33,026 nt of DNA, taken from the NCBI GenBank assembly GCA_023411225.1, contig JAEYPA010000051.1:1-33026 (forward strand). Reading direction: 5' to 3'. How positions within the stretch are numbered: the stretch's first letter is position 1; the number at the start of each line of letters is the position of its first letter. The notes beneath the pieces are model-generated. The model searched no databases. It was not told where the DNA came from and was given only the letters and a program-made list of their open reading frames with translations. Below, one piece after another: positions 23,865-31,842 of this stretch. This stretch comes from Bacillota bacterium. GTDB taxonomy: Bacteria > Bacillota > Clostridia > Lachnospirales > Lachnospiraceae. The position numbers were made by a program, and so were the translations under genes.

Positions 23865-23915
23865 AAAGGATGAGAACTGACATGTATCTATGTCTGTTCC
23901 CATCCTTTACTTTTT
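23865..23915. terminator. Terminator shared by the membrane-protein gene and asd
   Basis: Long stem 23865-23884 with 23889-23908, about 18 paired positions with two mismatches, followed on the plus strand by ACTTTTT. A second 7-bp hairpin (23923-23929 and 23936-23942) overlaps the asd stop codon. The two genes converge here, so this should end transcription from both sides. Confidence 0.8.
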
Positions 23916-23940
23916 ATAGAGAAGAGTGTCCTGTCACACT

Positions 23941-25023
23941 CTATTTTGCGCTAATTAATCCTTTTGCAACTAGCAGCTCAGCAGTTAATACACCGCCACC
24001 TGCTGCTCCACGTACTGTATTGTGGGAAAGTCCTACAAACTTGTAATCAAATACGGTATCCTCACGAAGACGTCCCATGGAGATTCCAAAACCATTTTCA
24101 TTGTTTACATCTAACGCAACCTGTGGACGATTGTCATCCTCAAGATATTGAATAAACTGTTTTGGCGCACTTGGAAGATTCAGTTCCTGTGGAAGACCCT
24201 TGTATTCTCTCCAAGCCTTAATGATCTGCTCTTTTGTAGGTTTTTTCTCAAAAGTAACAAATACAGCTGCAGTATGACCATCTAAAACTGGAACGCGAAT
24301 GCACTGAGTAGTAATAACCGGCCCATCAGCCTTTACAATCTTACCGTCTACTACCTTACCCCAAATCTTAAGGGGTTCCTGCTCGCTCTTTTCTTCTTCT
24401 CCACCAATGTATGGAATGATATTACCTTCCATTTCTGGCCAGTCTTTAAAGTTCTTGCCAGCGCCAGAAATTGCCTGATAAGTAGTTGCCACTACAGTCT
24501 TAGGTTTAAATTCTCTTAACGCATGTAATGCTGGAGTATAGCTTTGGATCGAGCAGTTAGGTTTTACAACAATAAAGCCTTTCTTAGTGCCTAGACGTTT
24601 CTTCTGCGCGTCGATAACCTCTAGATGTTCTGGATTTAGCTCAGGTACAAGCATTGGTACATCGGAAGTCCATCTATGGGCACTGTTATTAGATACTACA
24701 GGTGTCTCAGTCTGAGCATATGATTCTTCAATGACTTTAATCTCTTCCTTCGTCATATCAACAGCACTAAATACAAAATCTACTTGTTTGCTTACATGCT
24801 CTACATCATTTACATTTAACACTATCATGTTTTTCACTGCCTCTGGCATAGGAGTGCTCATCTTCCATCTGCCACCTACAGCCTCTTCATACGTCTTCCC
24901 TGCACTTCTTGGGCTGGCAGCCACCGTTGTTACTTGAAACCAAGGATGATTTTCCAACAATGCAATAAATCTTTGACCAACCATACCAGTTGCACCAAGA
25001 ATACCTACTTTTAACTTATCCAT
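23941..25023 (-). CDS. asd: Aspartate-semialdehyde dehydrogenase
   Basis: Reduces aspartyl phosphate to the semialdehyde with NADPH, the branch point for lysine, threonine, methionine and diaminopimelate. The 360-residue protein has GATGMVGQRF (10-19), catalytic Cys157 in VKPNCSIQSY, the substrate-binding ISGAGKNFKDWPE segment and His250 in RVPVLDGHTAAVFV. NCSIQ and the overall length place it with the archaeal/fungal-type branch, not the enteric NCTV type. The start is the ATG at 25023, with GAGGTG 6 nt upstream; a GTG three codons earlier is less likely. No lysine riboswitch is visible in its roughly 100-nt leader. Confidence 0.96.
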   Translation of the reverse strand: MDKLKVGILGATGMVGQRFIALLENHPWFQVTTVAASPRSAGKTYEEAVGGRWKMSTPMPEAVKNMIVLNVNDVEHVSKQVDFVFSAVDMTKEEIKVIEESYAQTETPVVSNNSAHRWTSDVPMLVPELNPEHLEVIDAQKKRLGTKKGFIVVKPNCSIQSYTPALHALREFKPKTVVATTYQAISGAGKNFKDWPEMEGNIIPYIGGEEEKSEQEPLKIWGKVVDGKIVKADGPVITTQCIRVPVLDGHTAAVFVTFEKKPTKEQIIKAWREYKGLPQELNLPSAPKQFIQYLEDDNRPQVALDVNNENGFGISMGRLREDTVFDYKFVGLSHNTVRGAAGGGVLTAELLVAKGLISAK

Positions 25024-25132
25024 TCTATTCACCTCATTTTATTTGACAAATATTCTATGTAATACCCCTCTATATGGAAGGCTAACTTATATCATGTGTT
25101 TCTGTGGCGAACATCTGTCTGTCTAGTACATA

Positions 25133-25161
25133 ATAATATACGTTTTACTTTTAAAATGCAA
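25133..25161 (-). promoter_or_regulatory. Candidate asd promoter
   Basis: TTGCAT at 25156-25161, 17-nt spacer, TATTAT at 25133-25138. Confidence 0.55.
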
Positions 25162-25216
25162 CAAATTTTTTACAGAAATTATATTTTTGGTACTATTGAA
25201 TAATAGATTTTTAAAT

Positions 25217-26482
25217 TTACACTTTACTTTGGTAAATCTGTTTATGTTCAAATACAGTCTTAATTTTTAAGTACTTTGGTATTCCTTCTTCAAATTCTAT
25301 AAAAGGCTCACCTATAATCAGAGGTTTTAAGTAATCAATCAAATCCTCGGTAACATCATTGCCTTCTGGAGTAATCCATTCAAGGGGAACTTTTTTCTCT
25401 TGATTGGCCACCTTATGAATAGGTATTGTTATGTACGAAACCCGATATGGATCATTGGCTATCCGATAAAGGCCGACCATCTTTGCAGTCTCTCCCATAA
25501 GAGCGGCTTCAACACCATACTCTCCCAATGCAAAGGCCTCCTCTATGTCCGTTAAGGAGGAAACATGCATTGCACAACGCTGCAATACATTCAATTCAAT
25601 AGAACGAACCTTGCAGCCAATCTCTCGTTGCACGATACCCTCTAAGTATTTGCCAACACCACTTAAGGTTACATGGCCGAATTGATCAATCTGACTGTTT
25701 TTTGACGCCACATACATTCCATATTCATCCTTAAGTCCTTCTGAGACAGCAACAATCACATGTTGTCGATGTTTTAATTGTTTATTTAGATCCTGTAGGA
25801 ATTGAGCCACTGAAAATACTCTTTCGGGAAGATAGATTAAGTGCGGTGCACGGGAATAACCGTTTCTCGCCAAAGCTGCACTGGCAGTTAGCCAACCGGC
25901 ATTTCTGCCCATTATTTCGACGATAAGGATTGTTTTAGTATTGTAAATATAAGTATCATGGGAAATTTCTAGAATTGAACTGGCAATATACTTGGCTGCT
26001 GAGCCAAATCCGGGGGTATGATCAACCTCCACTAGGTCGTTATCAATAGTTTTGGGAATTCCAATAATAGTAATGTCGATATTGTTCTGCTTGGCATAGT
26101 CAGACAGTTTATCCACGGTATCCATGGAATCGTTGCCTCCAATATAAAAAAAGTATTTAATTTGATATTTATAAAAGATCTGAAAGATTCTTTCATAATC
26201 TGTAATGTCCTCTAACATGTGTGGTAACCGATATCGACAGGAGCCTAGGAACATGCTAGGTGTTAACTTTAACTGATTCAGTCGTTCCTCGTTTCCACCG
26301 AATATCTGATGAAGCGGAACAAGACGTTCATTTATTACACCTTGAATTCCATACTCTGCCCCATAGATACGATTAATCATTTTTTCTTTTAACGACCTTG
26401 CTAGGACACCTGCTAAGCTTGCGTTAATTACTGTTGTCGGACCACCTGACTGGCTAACTAGTACATTACACTCTCTGCTCAT
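25217..26482 (-). CDS. pfp: Pyrophosphate-dependent 6-phosphofructokinase
   Basis: Phosphorylates fructose 6-phosphate with pyrophosphate in a reversible step of glycolysis. The 421-residue protein has the PFK fold: SQSGGPTTVINA for the phosphate donor, YIGGNDSMDT at 113-122, GIPKTIDNDL at 141-150 with catalytic Asp147, TPGFGSAAKYIA and EIMGRNAGWLTA. At the two positions that separate donors (E. coli Gly104 and Gly124), this protein has Asp118 and Lys144, the pattern linked to pyrophosphate use. The Mg-binding Asp of GGDGS is Asn117 here, which I believe is common in this clostridial subgroup. AGGAGG lies 5 nt before the ATG. Confidence 0.88.
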   Translation of the reverse strand: MSRECNVLVSQSGGPTTVINASLAGVLARSLKEKMINRIYGAEYGIQGVINERLVPLHQIFGGNEERLNQLKLTPSMFLGSCRYRLPHMLEDITDYERIFQIFYKYQIKYFFYIGGNDSMDTVDKLSDYAKQNNIDITIIGIPKTIDNDLVEVDHTPGFGSAAKYIASSILEISHDTYIYNTKTILIVEIMGRNAGWLTASAALARNGYSRAPHLIYLPERVFSVAQFLQDLNKQLKHRQHVIVAVSEGLKDEYGMYVASKNSQIDQFGHVTLSGVGKYLEGIVQREIGCKVRSIELNVLQRCAMHVSSLTDIEEAFALGEYGVEAALMGETAKMVGLYRIANDPYRVSYITIPIHKVANQEKKVPLEWITPEGNDVTEDLIDYLKPLIIGEPFIEFEEGIPKYLKIKTVFEHKQIYQSKV

Positions 26483-26494
26483 AAATGCCTCCTG

Positions 26495-26519
26495 GATTGT
26501 ATAATTTATTTACACAATC
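26495..26519. promoter_or_regulatory. 25-bp dyad at the pfp transcription start
   Basis: GATTGTATAA (26495-26504) and TTACACAATC (26510-26519) form 10-bp arms with one mismatched (G-U in RNA) position around a 5-nt centre. It begins 4 nt after the -10 and covers the predicted start point, a usual repressor position. Confidence 0.5.
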
Positions 26520-26522
26520 ATT

Positions 26523-26551
26523 ATGATAGCAAATGTAATAATATGTTTCAA
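26523..26551 (-). promoter_or_regulatory. pfp promoter
   Basis: TTGAAA at 26546-26551, 17-nt spacer, TATCAT at 26523-26528 with TGC before it (extended -10). Confidence 0.75.
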
Positions 26552-26567
26552 TATGTCTAATTATAAT

Positions 26568-27554
26568 TTATTTACTAAACAATTGTCGACAGCGCTCTAA
26601 ATAAGAGTCCAAGAGACGGTCTAAAGACTCAAGAGTGTCCACTTCATTTACCATACTTCTAAGACGCGCAGAATCCGGATATCCAGCTGTGTACCAAGCT
26701 ACATGCTTTCGCATCTCCCGTATACCAAGATATTCTCCCTTGTACTGTACTTGAAGTCTACCATGGCGTTTAATCATATCAGCTACTTCCTTTATTGAAG
26801 GCTTTGGTAAGTGTTCCCCCGTCTGAAGATATGTTTTAATCTGTGAAAATAGCCATGGATTCCCCCTCACTCCTCTGGCAATCATAATACCATCACAACC
26901 TGTATAGTCTAATAGTTGCTTCGCAGTCTCCGGAGAGGTTACATCACCATTGCCAAATACGGGGATAGATACAGCATCCTTTACCCTAGCAATCACATCC
27001 CAATCTGCTTTACCACTATAATACTGTTCTCGGCTTCGTCCATGGATAGCCACAGCTGCTGCGCCATTGTCTTCAATAATCTTTGCTACCTCAACCGCAT
27101 TACATTCCTCATTAGAGAAACCTTTACGGATTTTTACACTTAACGGCTTATCTATAGCCTGACTTACCGCACGGACAATCTTCCCAATCTGCTTAGGATT
27201 TTTCATAAGAGCAGAGCCTTCTCCATTATTCACTACCTTTGGCACGGGACATCCCATATTAATATCCAGGATATCAAAGTTGCGGTATTCAATCTTTTTT
27301 GCCATCTCAGCCATTAATTGAGGATCTGATCCAAACAATTGAAGGCTTACAGGCCGCTCCTCTTCCATGACTTGCAGAAGACCTTCTGTATTCTTATTGT
27401 CATAATAGATTCCTTTGGCACTGACCATCTCTGTGTAGATTAGATCAGCACCCATCTCCTTACATAACAGACGAAAAGGGAGATCTGTCACTCCAGCCAT
27501 TGGAGCCAGAATCAGATTCCCCTTAATCATCACGTTTCCTACTTGTATACTCAT
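26568..27554 (-). CDS. dusB: tRNA-dihydrouridine synthase
   Basis: FMN enzyme that reduces uridine to dihydrouridine in the tRNA D-loop. The 328-residue protein has ILAPMAGVTDLPFR near 15-28, the catalytic Cys102 in DINMGCPVPKVV, KIRKGF, AIHGRSREQYYSG and the FMN-phosphate site FGNGDVTS/GIMIARGVRGNPW. The HGRSREQYYSG signature and length fit DusB. It follows coaX by 8 nt, an arrangement common in Firmicutes; the greA and lysS genes that often come next are absent. No clear hairpin follows the stop. Confidence 0.95.
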   Translation of the reverse strand: MSIQVGNVMIKGNLILAPMAGVTDLPFRLLCKEMGADLIYTEMVSAKGIYYDNKNTEGLLQVMEEERPVSLQLFGSDPQLMAEMAKKIEYRNFDILDINMGCPVPKVVNNGEGSALMKNPKQIGKIVRAVSQAIDKPLSVKIRKGFSNEECNAVEVAKIIEDNGAAAVAIHGRSREQYYSGKADWDVIARVKDAVSIPVFGNGDVTSPETAKQLLDYTGCDGIMIARGVRGNPWLFSQIKTYLQTGEHLPKPSIKEVADMIKRHGRLQVQYKGEYLGIREMRKHVAWYTAGYPDSARLRSMVNEVDTLESLDRLLDSYLERCRQLFSK

Positions 27555-27562
27555 AAAACACC

Positions 27563-28339
27563 TTATAAAATTCCTTTATATTTTTTATAAATAATGTTTA
27601 GTCCCTTTAAAGTAAGTTGTGGGTCATATACATTGATGCATGGCAGTTCTGAGGCAATAATGTTTCCTAATCCTCCAGTAGCAACTACCTTCATATCCTT
27701 CAAACCGGACTCTTCCCGCATTCTACGAATAATATATTCCGTCTGTCCAATGTACCCATAAACAAGTCCTGCTTGCATACTAGTTACTGTATCTCTTGCC
27801 AAGATTGTCTTAGGTTTCTTTATCTCAATCTCAGGAAGAGAAGCCGTATTCTTCCACAACGCATTGGCACTAATACGAATTCCCGGGCTTGTGACACCCA
27901 CCTCAAAGGTTCCATCCTCTGTAATTAAATCATAGGTAGTCGCTGTGCCAAAATCAATTACAAGTACCGGTCCACCATACAGATTAAAGGCTGCTACAGC
28001 ATCTACAATTCGGTCCGGACCTACTTCTTTAGGATTGGCCGTTTTTACTTTAATTCCAGTCTTTGTCCCTGCTCCTACTATAATTGGTTTACGGTTAAAG
28101 TAATTCATTATAGCATGCTGAAAGGAATACATAACATTAGGAACCACTGAAGAAATAATGACATCTTCAATCTCCTCCACTTTATATCCTTGGTTCTTAA
28201 GAACCTCACAGATAAAAATCCCATATTCATCTGAAGTTCTTGGAATTTTTGTCGTCATACGAAGTGTCAGCTTAAGCTCATCTTCCTGAAACACACCAAA
28301 GGTAAAATTGGTATTATCAATATCTACAACCAATAACAT
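27563..28339 (-). CDS. coaX: Type III pantothenate kinase
   Basis: First step of coenzyme A synthesis from pantothenate. The 258-residue protein has the ASKHA-fold marks: an N-terminal phosphate-binding loop, GPDRIVDAVAAF, the second phosphate loop VIDFGTATTYDLI, TSPGIRISANALWKNTASLPEIE, and ATGGLGNII near the C-terminus. The first loop reads DIDNTNFTFG, where the family has D-hydrophobic-GNTN; the Gly to Asp change is real in the sequence (codon GAT). GAGGAG lies 6 nt before the ATG. It is between the Dabb gene (14 nt) and dusB (8 nt). Confidence 0.93.
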   Translation of the reverse strand: MLLVVDIDNTNFTFGVFQEDELKLTLRMTTKIPRTSDEYGIFICEVLKNQGYKVEEIEDVIISSVVPNVMYSFQHAIMNYFNRKPIIVGAGTKTGIKVKTANPKEVGPDRIVDAVAAFNLYGGPVLVIDFGTATTYDLITEDGTFEVGVTSPGIRISANALWKNTASLPEIEIKKPKTILARDTVTSMQAGLVYGYIGQTEYIIRRMREESGLKDMKVVATGGLGNIIASELPCINVYDPQLTLKGLNIIYKKYKGIL

Positions 28340-28353
28340 GTCCTACTCCTCAC

Positions 28354-28668
28354 TTACTCTACATCCATCGTATAATCTACACAGGCACGGCTTAGACGCA
28401 CTCTTCCAATGAATGCTCCAACCTCCAAATGATCTGGGTGAAGAGAGTATGTCTGCAAGTCGTCAAAATTATCAAAATCAACAGTCAGACATAAGGTATA
28501 GTTTGTTTCATCCGCCTCTCCATCGTTGATTCCTATCTCCATACGACGAATAACTGGAATCTTGTCCACCAAAGCATACAGCCTGTCTCTTGCAATTACA
28601 GCATTCTGTAATGCACTTTTTCCTTCTGCTTCCTTCTGAAATTCAAACATTACAATATGACGTACCAT
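28354..28668 (-). CDS. Dabb (stress-response A/B barrel) domain protein
   Basis: A 104-residue single-domain dimeric alpha-beta barrel. The typical start MVRHIVMFEF, the central GINDGEADETNYTLCLTVDFDNFDDLQTYSLHPDH and the final strand RACVDYTM are all present; the HP-H segment after the helix is the family signature. Biochemical roles differ widely among Dabb proteins, so none is assigned. It lies inside the birA-coaX-dusB group with 30-nt and 14-nt gaps. Confidence 0.9.
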   Translation of the reverse strand: MVRHIVMFEFQKEAEGKSALQNAVIARDRLYALVDKIPVIRRMEIGINDGEADETNYTLCLTVDFDNFDDLQTYSLHPDHLEVGAFIGRVRLSRACVDYTMDVE

Positions 28669-28698
28669 AATAACCTACTCCCTTTCTTTTTTTATATT

Positions 28699-29052
28699 TT
28701 ATATTTCTCCACTTAGAGAAGTGGGAATATCCTTCTTACAAATAAATACCTGGTAGTAAAGTTCCAAAGCTTCTAATAGTTCATACTTGGTACGCTGTAA
28801 TTCCTTTACCTTAAGTATACTACCCACCTCATCAAAAAGTAAATCGCCTTCATCAGAGGATACTTCAAATAATAAACTGCCATCCTCATCAAATCTCAAT
28901 GTGAGAATACCTCCAACATCTTCTGTAAAGAGTACACACATAATCTGCAGCTCCTCTTTTACTGCCTCAGGCAGTCTGGAAAATGTCTCATTTAAATAAT
29001 ATTTTTGTTCATATGAACTGGATGCACATAATACCAAGCTTTCCTGTTCCAT
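28699..29052 (-). CDS. DUF6145-like protein
   Basis: A 117-residue, acidic, soluble protein that I recall as a Lachnospiraceae family of unknown function (DUF6145). The features I associate with it are the start (VLCASSSYEQKYYLN), LPEAVKEELQIMCVLFTEDVGGILTLRFDEDG and the C-terminal LLEALELYYQVF. There is no signal or membrane segment. It lies 31 nt after birA and 30 nt before the Dabb gene, so is probably co-transcribed with genes for biotin ligation and CoA synthesis. The family name is from memory and not searched. Confidence 0.75.
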   Translation of the reverse strand: MEQESLVLCASSSYEQKYYLNETFSRLPEAVKEELQIMCVLFTEDVGGILTLRFDEDGSLLFEVSSDEGDLLFDEVGSILKVKELQRTKYELLEALELYYQVFICKKDIPTSLSGEI

Positions 29053-29083
29053 ACTCTTTCCTTTCTATTCTTCCACTACACTT

Positions 29084-30058
29084 CTAAATATATCCATGAA
29101 GCCCTCTTATAGATACTTCTCCAGAAATTATAGGTTGTACCCTTCCATCCGGTAGTTCTAATAACAGACTTCCTGTAGCATCAATACCCCTAGCAATTCC
29201 TTCTTTTTTTGAATTTATCGAAACAACCTGAATACTCTTATCCTTATGAATCAGTAACTTATTATATTCACTGGTAAAAGCAGATAAGTCCTCTGTTTCT
29301 AAAAAACTCTTATAATATCTATTAAAATGCTCTACAAGCTTACAGATTAAACGACTTCTCTTTATTATCTTTCCTTCAAGAGCAATAGAGGTCGTCGTCT
29401 GCTTTAAGTCCTCAGGAAACTCTTTTGTATGCACATTGATACCAATGCCTATAATAACATAATGAATATAGTCCATCTCACTACTCATCTCAGTTAGTAT
29501 GCCACAAACCTTTTTGTCATGTAACAATACATCATTAGGCCACTTTATTTTTGGGTTTAAACCACTTTCCTCTTCGATTGCTTTTACTACAGATAAAGCA
29601 GCAATTAGCGTAAGTCTTGAAGCATGAATAGGAGCAATACTAGGATGTAACAAAAAGGACATCCAGATTCCCTCACCCTCAGGGGCATACCAACTACGAC
29701 CTTTACTACCTCGCCCTGCTAGTTGTCTTTCAGCGATAAGTAACATATTCTCATCATAATCGCAAGCAATTTCTTTGGCCTTATTATTGGTAGAATCCAA
29801 CTCCTTGTAGGAAATAATGTTACTAATTAGCGAATCATTTGGTATAAGACTTTGAAGTTCATATTCTGTAACCGTATCCGGACTCTCTCTTAAAACATAT
29901 CCTTTATTAGAAATTGCCTCTATTACATAGCCTTCTGCCTTCAGCTGATTTATTACCTTCCAGACAGCAGTTCTGCTCACTCCTAACTCCTGACACATCT
30001 GCTGACCAGACACATACTCTTCCTGTCTTCTTAACATCCTAAGTATCTTTTCTTTCAT
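29084..30058 (-). CDS. birA: Bifunctional biotin-protein ligase / biotin operon repressor
   Basis: Activates biotin as biotinyl-AMP and attaches it to carboxylase subunits; the N-terminal domain can repress biotin genes. The 324-residue protein has an N-terminal winged helix (SGQQMCQELGVSRTAVWKVINQLKAEGY), then the ligase core with the biotinyl-AMP loop GRGSKGRSWYAPEGEGIWMSF, KWPNDVLL with the catalytic Lys, and GIGINVHT, and a C-terminal SH3-like domain. The start is the ATG at 30058, 8 nt after GAGGG; an ATG two codons upstream is too close to the site. It is the first gene of a likely five-gene operon. Confidence 0.95.
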   Translation of the reverse strand: MKEKILRMLRRQEEYVSGQQMCQELGVSRTAVWKVINQLKAEGYVIEAISNKGYVLRESPDTVTEYELQSLIPNDSLISNIISYKELDSTNNKAKEIACDYDENMLLIAERQLAGRGSKGRSWYAPEGEGIWMSFLLHPSIAPIHASRLTLIAALSVVKAIEEESGLNPKIKWPNDVLLHDKKVCGILTEMSSEMDYIHYVIIGIGINVHTKEFPEDLKQTTTSIALEGKIIKRSRLICKLVEHFNRYYKSFLETEDLSAFTSEYNKLLIHKDKSIQVVSINSKKEGIARGIDATGSLLLELPDGRVQPIISGEVSIRGLHGYI

Positions 30059-30108
30059 CTTCATATCCCTCTATATTATTGTAAACATTTTCCCTAATAT
30101 GTTCTATG

Positions 30109-30117
30109 ATTATAACA
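30109..30117 (-). promoter_or_regulatory. Candidate birA promoter
   Basis: Perfect TATAAT at 30109-30114 preceded by TGT (extended -10); the -35 is poor. No palindromic biotin operator is obvious in the short leader. Confidence 0.5.
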
Positions 30118-30128
30118 CAATTTTTTAT

Positions 30129-30168
30129 AAAAAGATACCTAAAGGATGGAAATATCCAATCCTTTAGG
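30129..30168 (-). terminator. Citrate synthase terminator
   Basis: Perfect 10-bp stem (30159-30168 with 30138-30147) around an 11-nt loop, followed on the minus strand by TATCTTTTTAT. It starts 32 nt after the stop codon and ends just before the birA promoter. Confidence 0.85.
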
Positions 30169-30199
30169 CATTCTAAAGTTTTATATAAGTAACCTTTCC

Positions 30200-31564
30200 C
30201 TAGCGCTCATTTAACGGTACATATTCTTTGTGGGTCGATACACTCTTATAAGCCGGACGAATAATCTTACCGTTATTAATAATTTCCTCTAGCCTGTGGG
30301 CACTCCAACCTGCAATTCTAGCAATAGCAAAGATTGGGGTATATAATTCAATCGGAAGTCCCAACATGCTATATACAAAACCACTGTAAAAGTCTACATT
30401 GGCGCTAACACCTTTATATATCTTACGTTCTTCTGCAATCACCTGTGGAGCAAGACGTTCTACCATGGAGTATAGAGCAAATTCATCTTCCTTACCCTTT
30501 TCAATGGATAGGCTCTTTACAAATCCTTGGAATACCTTGGCTCTTGGATCTGAAATAGAATATACTGCATGACCCATACCATATATTAACCCAGCTTTAT
30601 CAAAAGCTTTCTTGTGAAGTAAGTCTAACAGATATTGACGAACTTCCTCCTCACTATTCCAGTTTTTCACATTTTGCTTCATATCCTCAATCATCCGGAC
30701 AACCTTAATATTGGCTCCACCGTGACGAGGTCCCTTTAAAGAACCTAGGCTGGCTGCAACAACAGAATAGGTATCTGTACCAGAACTAGAAACCACATGG
30801 GTAGTAAAACTGGAGTTATTACCTCCACCATGTTCTGCATGCAGAACTAAGGCAATATCTAGAATCTGAGCTTCTAATTCTGTAAATTTACTGTCTGGTC
30901 TTAGAATGTGGAGAATATTCTCTGCCGTAGATAGTTCTGGTTTAGGACTATGTATAAACAAACTATTTCCATCATGATAGTGACTGTAAGCTTGATATCC
31001 ATAAACAGATAGCAATGGGAATAATGCAATTAACTGAAGACATTGACGCAGAACATTATCCACGGAACAATCATCTGCCTTGTCATCATAGGAATATAAA
31101 GTTAAGACACTTCTTGCCAGGGTATTCATCATGTCTGGACTTGGAGCCTTTAAGATAATATCCCGAACAAAACTGGTAGGAAGTTCCCTATATTGAGAAA
31201 GCAGATCAGAAAGCTGATTTAGTTCATCTGGAGTTGGCAACTTCCCAAATAAAAGAAGATATACTGTCTCTTCAAATCCAAACCTCTTCTCCTTGATAAA
31301 CCCAGCTATGATATCTTCCACATCTACTCCCTGATAAAATAACTTACCTTCACAAGGAATCAAATCGTTGTCGACGATGGTGTATGAGCGAATCTCACTA
31401 ATCTCGGTAAGTCCTGTAAGAACACCCTTACCACTTATGTCACGAAGCCCTCTTTTTACATCATATTTCGTATAAAGTTCTGGGTTGATCGTAAATGTAT
31501 TCACACATTGCTGTGACATCTTTTGAATTGCTTCAGATGTGTTTACTAGATTGTTTTCTGTCAT
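30200..31564 (-). CDS. gltA: Citrate synthase (Si type)
   Basis: Condenses oxaloacetate and acetyl-CoA to citrate; in a fermentative anaerobe this mainly feeds 2-oxoglutarate and glutamate. The 454-residue protein carries the catalytic triad His281 (PRHGGANIKV), His332 (GMGHAVY) and Asp391 (NVDFYSGFVY), plus LHAEHGGGNNSSF and the CoA-site region. It has an N-terminal extension of about 40 residues before GLRDISGKGVLTGLTEIS relative to short bacterial forms. 2-Methylcitrate synthase is a relative, but no prp genes are near. GAGGAG precedes the ATG. It stands alone with its own terminator and an unusually structured leader. Confidence 0.93.
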   Translation of the reverse strand: MTENNLVNTSEAIQKMSQQCVNTFTINPELYTKYDVKRGLRDISGKGVLTGLTEISEIRSYTIVDNDLIPCEGKLFYQGVDVEDIIAGFIKEKRFGFEETVYLLLFGKLPTPDELNQLSDLLSQYRELPTSFVRDIILKAPSPDMMNTLARSVLTLYSYDDKADDCSVDNVLRQCLQLIALFPLLSVYGYQAYSHYHDGNSLFIHSPKPELSTAENILHILRPDSKFTELEAQILDIALVLHAEHGGGNNSSFTTHVVSSSGTDTYSVVAASLGSLKGPRHGGANIKVVRMIEDMKQNVKNWNSEEEVRQYLLDLLHKKAFDKAGLIYGMGHAVYSISDPRAKVFQGFVKSLSIEKGKEDEFALYSMVERLAPQVIAEERKIYKGVSANVDFYSGFVYSMLGLPIELYTPIFAIARIAGWSAHRLEEIINNGKIIRPAYKSVSTHKEYVPLNER

Positions 31565-31591
31565 TTAGTCTCTCCTCTCTATTATTGTTGA

Positions 31592-31663
31592 GGAAATTTC
31601 ATAGTTAATTTTATTGATCTCGACGTCAAAAATGATGTACAAAGTTAATTATGAAATTTTCCC
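31592..31663. repeat. Long inverted repeat in the citrate synthase leader
   Basis: Arms of about 21 nt: GGAAATTTCATAGTTAA... at the left (from about 31592) and ...TTAATTATGAAATTTTCC at the right (to about 31663). They match as inverted copies with two mismatches and one inserted base, around a loop of about 30 nt that can itself pair in part (TTGA/TCAA). It fills most of the leader between the predicted start near 31665 and the ribosome site. Confidence 0.65.
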
Positions 31664-31671
31664 ACTATTGT

Positions 31672-31710
31672 AGTATAACATAATTTTAACATGAAATGTA
31701 CTGTTCACAA
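31672..31710 (-). promoter_or_regulatory. Citrate synthase promoter region
   Basis: Two overlapping options: TATACT at 31672-31677 with TGT before it (extended -10), or TTGTGA at 31705-31710 with a 16-nt spacer and TAAAAT at 31683-31688. I cannot choose between them. Confidence 0.5.
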
Positions 31711-31746
31711 AAATTTAATAAAATTATGTAAATTTTTCCTATGTAT

Positions 31747-31794
31747 AAAAACATATCTCCTGTTTATAAATATGCTTTATAACAGAAGATATGT
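31747..31794 (-). terminator. argF terminator
   Basis: Arms 31776-31794 and 31751-31770, about 19 paired positions with one G-U pair and one bulge, 5-nt loop, followed on the minus strand by TTTTATAC. It begins about 50 nt after the argF stop. Confidence 0.8.
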
Positions 31795-31842
31795 TCCATT
31801 CAGACAATATATTTACTATTATTAATTTATTCATTACTAAAA

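Noticed and set aside
25024..25126. Possible lysine riboswitch before asd
   Set aside because: The leader is only about 100 nt and lacks the conserved lysine-riboswitch core; promoter and ribosome site account for it.
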